From assembly GCA_024500155.1 (NCBI GenBank), contig CM044858.1, forward strand, positions 23,609,795-23,673,794: a stretch of 64,000 nt of DNA, read 5' to 3'. Each line of letters starts with the position of its first letter. Position 1 is the first letter of the stretch. The position numbers and the translations under genes were made by a program. The notes under the pieces are model-generated. The model was not told where the DNA came from. It saw nothing but the letters and a program-made list of their open reading frames with translations, and did not search any database. Below are positions 57,058 to 64,000 of this stretch, in pieces. This stretch comes from Chenopodium formosanum. Lineage: Eukaryota > Streptophyta > Magnoliopsida > Caryophyllales > Amaranthaceae.

Positions 57058-57172
57058 GCAGCTGCTGCAGTGCTGTTATAATGCAGCTGCTCTGTTGCGA
57101 CAGTGCTGCTGCTGTGCTGCGGCAGTGAGCTGCTGCTGCTGCTACTCTGTTGCGGTGCTGTGGCAGTGCTGC
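57058..57172. repeat. GCTG-rich imperfect trinucleotide repeat at a satellite junction
   Basis: About 115 bp of GCTGCTG/GCAGTGCTG/CTGTTGCGG motifs between the TNPA-like pseudogene and satellite A. The composition differs sharply from both sides. It also lets the preceding frame run on (AAAAVLL), so the last codons of that frame are not trustworthy. Confidence 0.8.
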
Positions 57173-60100
57173 AATTAGACTCAATTAGCTTTATTAATTG
57201 CATTTAACTTTCATTTGACTCAATTAGCTTTGTATAATGTGTTTGACTTTCATTTGACTCAATTAGCTTTGTTAATTGCATTTAACTTTCATTTAATTCA
57301 ACAAGCTTTGTTTGAATGTGTTTGACTTTTATTTGACTCAATTAGCTTTGTTGAATGCATTTTACTTTCATTTGATTCAAAAAGCTTCGTTTGAATGTGT
57401 TTGACTTTCATTTGACTCAATTATCTTTGTTGAATGCATTTGAGTTTCATTTGATTCAAAAATAATTGTTTGAATGTGTTTGACTTTCATTTGACTCAAT
57501 TAGCTTTGTTGAATGCATTTTACTTATATTTGATACAAAAAGCTTTGTTTGAATGTGTTTGACTTTCATTAGACTCAATTAGCTTTGTTGAATGTATTTG
57601 ACTTTCATTTGATTCAAAAAGCTTTGTTTGAATGTGTTTGACTTTCATTTGACTAAATTAGCTTTGTAGAATGCATTTAACTTTCATTTGACTCAATTAG
57701 CTTTGTATGAATGTGATTGACTTTCATTTGACTCAATTAGCTTTGTTGAATGCATTTTACTATCATTTTATTCAAAAAGCTTCGTTTGAATGTGTTTGAC
57801 TTTCATTTGACTCAATTATCTTTGTTGAATGCATTTGAGTTTCATTTGATTCAAAAACAATTGTTTGAATGTGTTTGACTTTCATTTGACTCAATTAGCT
57901 TTGTTGAATGCATTTTACTTATATTTGATACAAAAAGTTTTGTTTGAATGTGTTTGACTTTCATTTGACTCAATTAAATTTGTTGAATGCATTTGACTTT
58001 CATTTGATTCAAAAAGCTTTATTTGAATGTGTTTGACTTCCATTTAACTCAATTAACTTTGTTAAATGAATTTAACTTTCATTTGACTTAATTAGCTTTG
58101 TTTTAATGTGTTTGACTTTCATTTGATAAAAAAAGCTTTGTTGAATGAGTTTGAATTTCATTTGACTCAATAAGGTTTATTTAATGCATTGGACTTTTAA
58201 TTGATTCAAAAAGCTTTGTATGAATGTGTTTGACTTTCATTTAACTCAATTAGCTTCGTTGAATGCATTTGACTTTCATTTTATTTTAAATGCTTTGTTC
58301 AAATGTGTTTGACTTTCATTAGATTTAAAGAGCTTTGTTGAATGGATTTGACTTTCATTTGACTAAATTAGCTTTGTTGAATGCATTTGACTTTTATTTG
58401 ATTAAAAATGCATTGTTTAAATGTGTTTCACTTTCATTTGACTCAATTCACTTTGTAGAATGCATTCGACTTTCATTTGATTCAAAAATCTTTGTTTGAA
58501 TATGTTTGACTTTCATTTGACTCAATTAGCTTTGTAGAAAGCGTTTGACTTTCATTTGAATCAATTAACTTTGTATGAATGTGTTTGACTTTCATTAGAC
58601 TTAATCAGCTATATTAATTGCATTTCACTTTCATTTAATTCAAAAAGCTTTGTTTGAATGTGTTTGACTTTAATTTGACTCAATTACCTTTGTCGAATGC
58701 ATTTGACTTTCATTTGATTCAAAAAGCTTTGTATGAATGTGTTTGACTTTCATTTAACTTAATTTGCTTTGTATGAATGTGTTTGACTTTCATTTGACTC
58801 AATTAGCTTTGTTAAATGCATTTTACTTTCATTTGATTCAAAAAGCTTCGTTTGAATGTGTTTAACATTGATTTGAGTTAATTAGCTTTGTTGAATGCAT
58901 TTGACTTTCATTTGATTTAAAAAGCTTCGTTTGAATGTGTTTGACTTTCATTTGACTCAATTAGCTTTTTTGAATGCATTTGACTTTCATTTTATTCAAA
59001 AAGCATTGTTTGAATGTGTTTGACTTTCATTTGAATCAATCAGCTTTTTAGAATGCATTTGACTTTTATTTGACTCAATCAGCTTTGTATGAATGTGTTT
59101 ATTTTCATTTAATTCTAAAAGCTTTGTTGAATGTGTTTGACTTTCATTTGAGTCAAAAAGCTTTGTTGAATGCATTTGAGTTTCATTTGATTCAAAAAGC
59201 TTTGTTTGAATGTGTTTAACTAAAATTTGAATAAATTATCTTTGTTGAATGCATTTGACTTTCATTTGATTCAAAAAGCGTTGTATGAATGTGTTTGATT
59301 TTCATTTGACTCAATTAGCTTTGTTGAATGCATTTGACTTTCCTTTGAGTTAAAAAGCTTTGTTTAAATGTGTTTGAATTTCATTTGAATTAGCTTTGCA
59401 GTATGCATTTGACTTTCATTTGACTTAATTAGCTTTATATAAATGTGTTTGACTTTGATTTGATTCAATTAGCTTTGTTAATTGCATTTCACTTTCATTT
59501 AATTCCAAAAGCTTTGTTTGAATGTGTTTGACTTTCATTTGACTCAATTAGCTTTGTTGAATGCATATTACTTTCATTTGATTCAAAAAGCTTTGTTTGA
59601 ATGTGTTTGACTTTCATTTAACTCAATTAGCTTTGTTTCATACATTTGACTTTCATTTGATTCAAAAATCTTTGTTTGAATGTGTTTGACTTTCATTTGA
59701 CTCAATTATCTTTGTTGAATACATTTGATTTTCAATTGATTCAAAATTCTTTGTTTGAATGTGTTTGACTTTCATTTGACTCAATTAGCTTTGTTGGATG
59801 CATTTGACTTTCATTTGACTCAAAAAGCTTTCTTTGAATGTGTTTGACTTTCATTTGACTTAATTAGCTTTGCAAAATGCATTTGACTTTCATTTGACTC
59901 AATTAGCTTTGTATAATGTGTTTGACTTTCATTTGACTCAATTAGCTTTGTTAATTGCATTTCACTTTCTTTCAATTTAACAAGGTTTGTTTGAATGTGT
60001 TTGACTTGTATTTGGCTCAATTAGCTTTGTTGAATGCATTTGACTTTCATTTGATTCAAAAAGCTTTGTTTGAATGTGTTTGACTTTCATTTGATTCGAT

Positions 60101-63100
60101 TATCTTTGTAAAATGCATTTGACTTTCATTTGATTCAAAAACAATTGTTTGAATGTGTTTGACTTTCATTTGACTCAATTAGCTTTGCTGAATGCATTTT
60201 ACTTTCATTTGATATAACAAGCTTTGTTTGAATGTGTTTGACTTTCATTAGACTCAATTAGCTTTGTTGATTGCATTTGACTTTCATTTGATTCAAAAAG
60301 CTTTGTTTAAATGTGTTTGACTTTCATTTGACACAATTAGCTTTGTAGAATGCATTTGATTTTCATTTGACTCAATTAGCTTTGTATGAATATGTTTGAC
60401 TTTCATTTGACTCAATTAGCTTTGTTAATTGCATTTCACTTTCATTGAATTCAAAAAGCTTTGTTTAATTGTGTTTGACTATCATTTGATTCAAAAAGCT
60501 TTGTTTGAATGTGTTTGGCTTTCATTTGACTCAATTAGCTTTGTTGAATGCATTTGACTTTCATTTGATTCAAAAAGTATTGTTTGAATGTGTTTGACTT
60601 TCATTTGACTTAATTAGCTTTGTTGAATGCATTTGACTTTAATTTGATTCAAAAAGCTTTGTTTGAATGTGTTTGACTTTCATTTGAGTCATAAAGCTTT
60701 GTGGAATGCATTTAACTTTCGTTTAATTCAAAAAGCTTTGATTGAATGTGTTTGACTTTCATTTGACTCAATTAGCTTTGTTGAATGCATTTGACTTTCT
60801 TTTGATTCAAAAAGCTTTATTTGAATGTGTTTGACTTTCATTTTACTCAATTAACTTTGTGGAATGAATTTAACTTTCATTTGATTCAAAAAGCTTTGTT
60901 TTAATGTGTTTGACGTTCATTTGATAAAAAAAAGCTTTGTTGAATGAGTTGAATTTCTTTTGACTCAATAAGCTTTGTTGATTGCATTGGACTTTCAATT
61001 GATTCAAAAAGCTTTGTATGAATGTGTTTGACTTTTATTTGACTCAATTAGCTTCGTTGAATGCATTTCACTTTCATTTTATTTTAAAACTTTGTTTGAA
61101 TGTGTTTGACTTTCATTAGATTCAAAAAGCTTTGTTGAATGAATTTTACTTTCATTTGACTCTATTAGCTTTGTTGAATGCATTTGACTTTTATTTGATT
61201 AAAAAAGCATTCTTTGAATGTGTTTGACTTTCATTTGACTCAATTAACTTTGTTGAATGCATTTGACTTTCATTTGATTCAAAAAGCTTTGTTTGAATGT
61301 TTGACTTTCATTTGACTTAATTAGCTTTGATGAATGCATTTGATTTTCATTTGATTTAAAAAAGCTTTGTTTGAACGTTTGACTTTCATTTGATTCAAAA
61401 AGCTTTGTTTGAATGTTTGACTTTTATTTGATTCAAAAAGCTTTGTTTTAATGTTTTTAACTTTCATTTGACTTAATTACCTTTGTTGAATGCATTTGAC
61501 TTTCATTTGGTTCAAGAAGCTTTGTTTGACTGTGTTTGACATTCATTTTGATTTAAAAAGATTTGTATGAATGTGTTTAACTTTCATTTGAGTTAATTAG
61601 CTTTGCTAATTGCATTTCACTTTCATTTAATTCAAAAAGCTTTGTTTGAATGTGTTTGACTTTCATTTGACTCAATTTACCTTTTTCAATGCATGTTACT
61701 TTCATTGGATTGAAAAATCTTTGTTAGAATGTGTTTGAGTGTCATTTGACTCAATTAGCTTTGTTGAATGCATTTGACTTTCGTTTGATTCAAAAAGCTT
61801 TGTTTGAATGTGTTTGACTTTCATTTGACTTTATTAGCATTGTTAAATGCATGTGACTTTCATTTGATTAAAAAAGCTTTGTATGAATGTGTTTGACTTT
61901 CATTTGACTGAATTATCATTGTTGAATGCATTTGACTTTCATTTGATTTAAAAAGCTTTGTTTGAATGTCTTTGACTTTTATTTGAGTCAAAAAGCTTTG
62001 TTGAATGCATTTGACTTTATTTGGGTCAAAAAGCTTTGTTTGAATATGTTTGACTTTCATTTGACTCAATAATCTTTGTTGAATGCATTTGACTTTTATT
62101 TGGTTCAAAAAGCTTCGTTTGAATGTGTTTGACTTTCATTTGATTCAAAAAGCTTTGTATGAATGTGTTTGACTTTCATTTGACTCAATTATCTTTCTTA
62201 AATGCATTTGACTTTCATTTGACTCAATAATCTTTGTTGAATGCATTTGACTTTTATTTGGTTCAAAAAGCTTTGTTTGAATGTCTTTGACATTCATTTG
62301 ATTCAAAAAGATTTGTATGAATGTGTTTGACTTTCATTTAATTCAATTATCTTTGTTGTATGCATTTGACTTTCATTTGATTCTATAAGCATGGTTTGAA
62401 TGTGTTTGACTTTCATTTGACTCAATTTGCTGTGTTGAATGCATTTGACTTTCATTTGATTCTAAAAGCTTTTTTTGAATATGTTAGACTTTCATTTGAC
62501 TGAATTAGCTTTGTATAATGAATTTGACTTTCATTTGACTCAATTAGCTTTGTATAATGCAATTGACTTTAATTTGACTCAATTAGCTTTGTTTGAATGT
62601 GTTTGACTTTCATTTTGTTCAAAAAGCTTTGTTGAATGAGTTTGACTTTCATTTTACTCAATTAGCTTTGTTGAATGCATTTGACTTTCATTTGATTTTA
62701 AAAGCTTTGTTTGAATGTGTTTGACTTTCATTTGGTTCAAAAAGCTTTGTTAAATGAGTTTGACTTTCATTTTACTCAATTAGCTTTGTTGAATGTGTTT
62801 GACTTTCATTTGACTCAATTAACTTTGTTGAATACATTTCACTTTCATTTGATTCAAAAAGCTTTATTTGAATGTTTGACTTTCATTTGATTCAATTAGC
62901 TTTGATGAATGCATTTGATTTTAATTTGATTTAAAAAGCTTTGTTTGAATGTGTTTGACTTTAATTTTACTCAATTAGCTTTGTTGAATGCATTTGACTT
63001 TATTTTATTCAAAAATCTTTGTTTGAATGTGTTTGACTTTCATTTGACTCAATTATCTTTGTTGAATGCATTTGATTTTCATTTGATTCAAAAAGCTTTG

Positions 63101-64000
63101 TTTGAATGTGTTTGACTTTCATTTGACTCAATTGTTTTTGTTGAATGTATTTGACTTTCATTTGATTCAAAAAGCGTTGTTGAATGCATTTGAATTTCAT
63201 TTGACTCAATAAGATTTGTATGAATGTGTTTGACTTTCATTTGACTCAATTAGCTTTGTTGAATGCGTTAGACTTTCATTTGAATCAAAAAGCTTTGTTT
63301 GAATATGTTTGACAATCATTTGAATTAAAAAGCTTTGTAAGAATGTGTTTGACTTTCATTTGACTCAGTTATCTTAGTTGAATGCATTTGACTTTCATTT
63401 GATTCAAAAAGCATTATTTGAATGTGTTTGACTTTCATTTGACTCAATTAGCTTTGTTGAATGCTTTTGACTTTCATTTGATTCAAAAAGCTTTTTTTGA
63501 ATGTGTTTGACTTTATTTGACTCAATTAGCTTTGTAGAATGCATTTGACTTTCATTTGACTCAATTAGCTTTGTATGAGTGTGTTTGACTTTCATTTGAC
63601 TCAATTAGATTTGTTAATTGCATTTCACTTTCATTTGATTCAAAAAGCTTTGTTTGAATGTGTTTTACTTTCGTTTGACTCAATTAGCTTTGTTGAATGC
63701 ATTTTACTTTCACTTGATTCGAAAAGCTTTGTATGAATGTGTTTGACTTTCATTTGACTCTATTATCTTCGTTGAATGCATTTTACTTTCACTTGATTTT
63801 AAAAGCTTTGTTTGAATGTGTTTGACTTTCATTTGGTTAAAAAAGCTTTATTGAATGAGTTTGACTTTCATTTTACTCAATTAGCTTTGTTGAATGCATT
63901 TGACTTTCATTTGATTAAAAAAGCATTGTTTGAATGTGTTTGACTTTCATTTGACTCAATTAACTATGATGAATGCATTTGACTTTGATTTGATTCAAAA
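57173..64000. repeat. Satellite A array, block 4
   Basis: 79-bp dimers to the window end. Higher-order structure: about 57442 and 57837 begin near-identical stretches 395 bp apart (five dimers). About 58250-59560 matches 1250-2560, 59719-61250 matches 1-1490, 61285-61780 matches 2585-3080, and 61800-64000 matches about 6500-8700. Relative to blocks 1 and 2 it lacks both LTR-2 and the adjoining satellite, so it is a rearranged relative and not a simple copy. Confidence 0.95.

Larger units (their letters stand above)
55974..57081 (+). pseudogene. TNPA-like second gene of the CACTA element, broken
   Basis: Downstream of TNP2 in the same orientation, as in autonomous CACTA elements. Exon 55981-56267 encodes a basic start (RGGFNGRGPIIRRQP) then an acidic, Ser/Gln-rich stretch, and ends at a consensus donor (GTGAGT). 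No ATG is seen, so an upstream exon may be lost. The next exon (from about 56537 or 56551) gives GPWINWAKVPKEAKAIWWKA, then, after a probable short intron (about 56679-56755), KFSWDP...KGWQQK and RRLSNVVSKM. This resembles the plant Ptta/En/Spm (TNPA-type) DNA-binding domain. The last two parts lie in different frames (shift near 56770-56820). The family's usual role is binding the subterminal repeats. A MITE sits in the intron. The assignment rests on motif pattern and context. Confidence 0.65.

Noticed and set aside
1..64000. tRNA, rRNA or host protein-coding genes
   Set aside because: No cloverleaf-like sequence, rDNA motif or non-transposon domain was seen on either strand; a covariance-model and translated search would be needed to rule out small ones.

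Overview
This window looks like plant (probably eudicot) heterochromatin. It is AT-rich, is built mostly of two unrelated tandem satellites, and every recognisable protein-coding stretch belongs to a transposable element. I see no host gene, tRNA, rRNA or CRISPR array. The plant assignment rests on a Ty1/copia gag-pol, plant CACTA (En/Spm) TNP2-type and TNPA-like transposase genes, Tat-like Ty3/gypsy LTRs, a Stowaway-like MITE and an initiator-Met tRNA primer site. I cannot name the species from sequence alone.

Layout. Satellite A (about 79-bp dimer of 39- and 40-bp halves) fills 1-3977, 5586-9420, 9573-10123, 23586-27073, 42816-43105, 43315-43793 and 57173-64000. Satellite B (about 171 bp, paired into a roughly 342-bp dimer) fills 10657-20285 and 44331-49463. 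A linker sequence C joins A to B in both places (10124-10656 and 43794-44330), and a shorter form of C lies inside A (9421-9572 and 43106-43314).

Mobile DNA. (i) A solo LTR at 3978-5585 has TSD AATGT. (ii) A Tat-like gypsy 3' end plus LTR (20286-22926) abuts a truncated copy of the first solo LTR (22927-23585). (iii) A three-level nest occupies 27074-42815: a small non-autonomous CACTA element (TSD TGA) contains a copia element (28476-42404, TSD GAGGT), whose 3' LTR is split by a minus-strand, apparently non-coding LTR element (34076-42317, TSD AGTGG). All three target-site duplications are exact. LTR divergence (13 of 597 versus about 3 substitutions plus one indel in 787) agrees with the nesting order. 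(iv) A decayed CACTA transposase region at 49606-57081 has no visible termini. It carries a 2.56-kb solo LTR (52669-55231, TSD ACAAG) in one exon and a MITE in an intron.

History. 4929-5585 plus the following A-C-A-C-B order recurs at 22929-23585 plus A-C-A-C-B, offset by 18.0 kb. If the CACTA nest is subtracted, the A stretch before linker C is about 3.8 kb in both copies. This suggests an 18-kb segmental (possibly tandem) duplication followed by the nested insertions in the second copy. Satellite A at 57173-64000 is in turn a rearranged relative of 1-3100 and 6500-8700.
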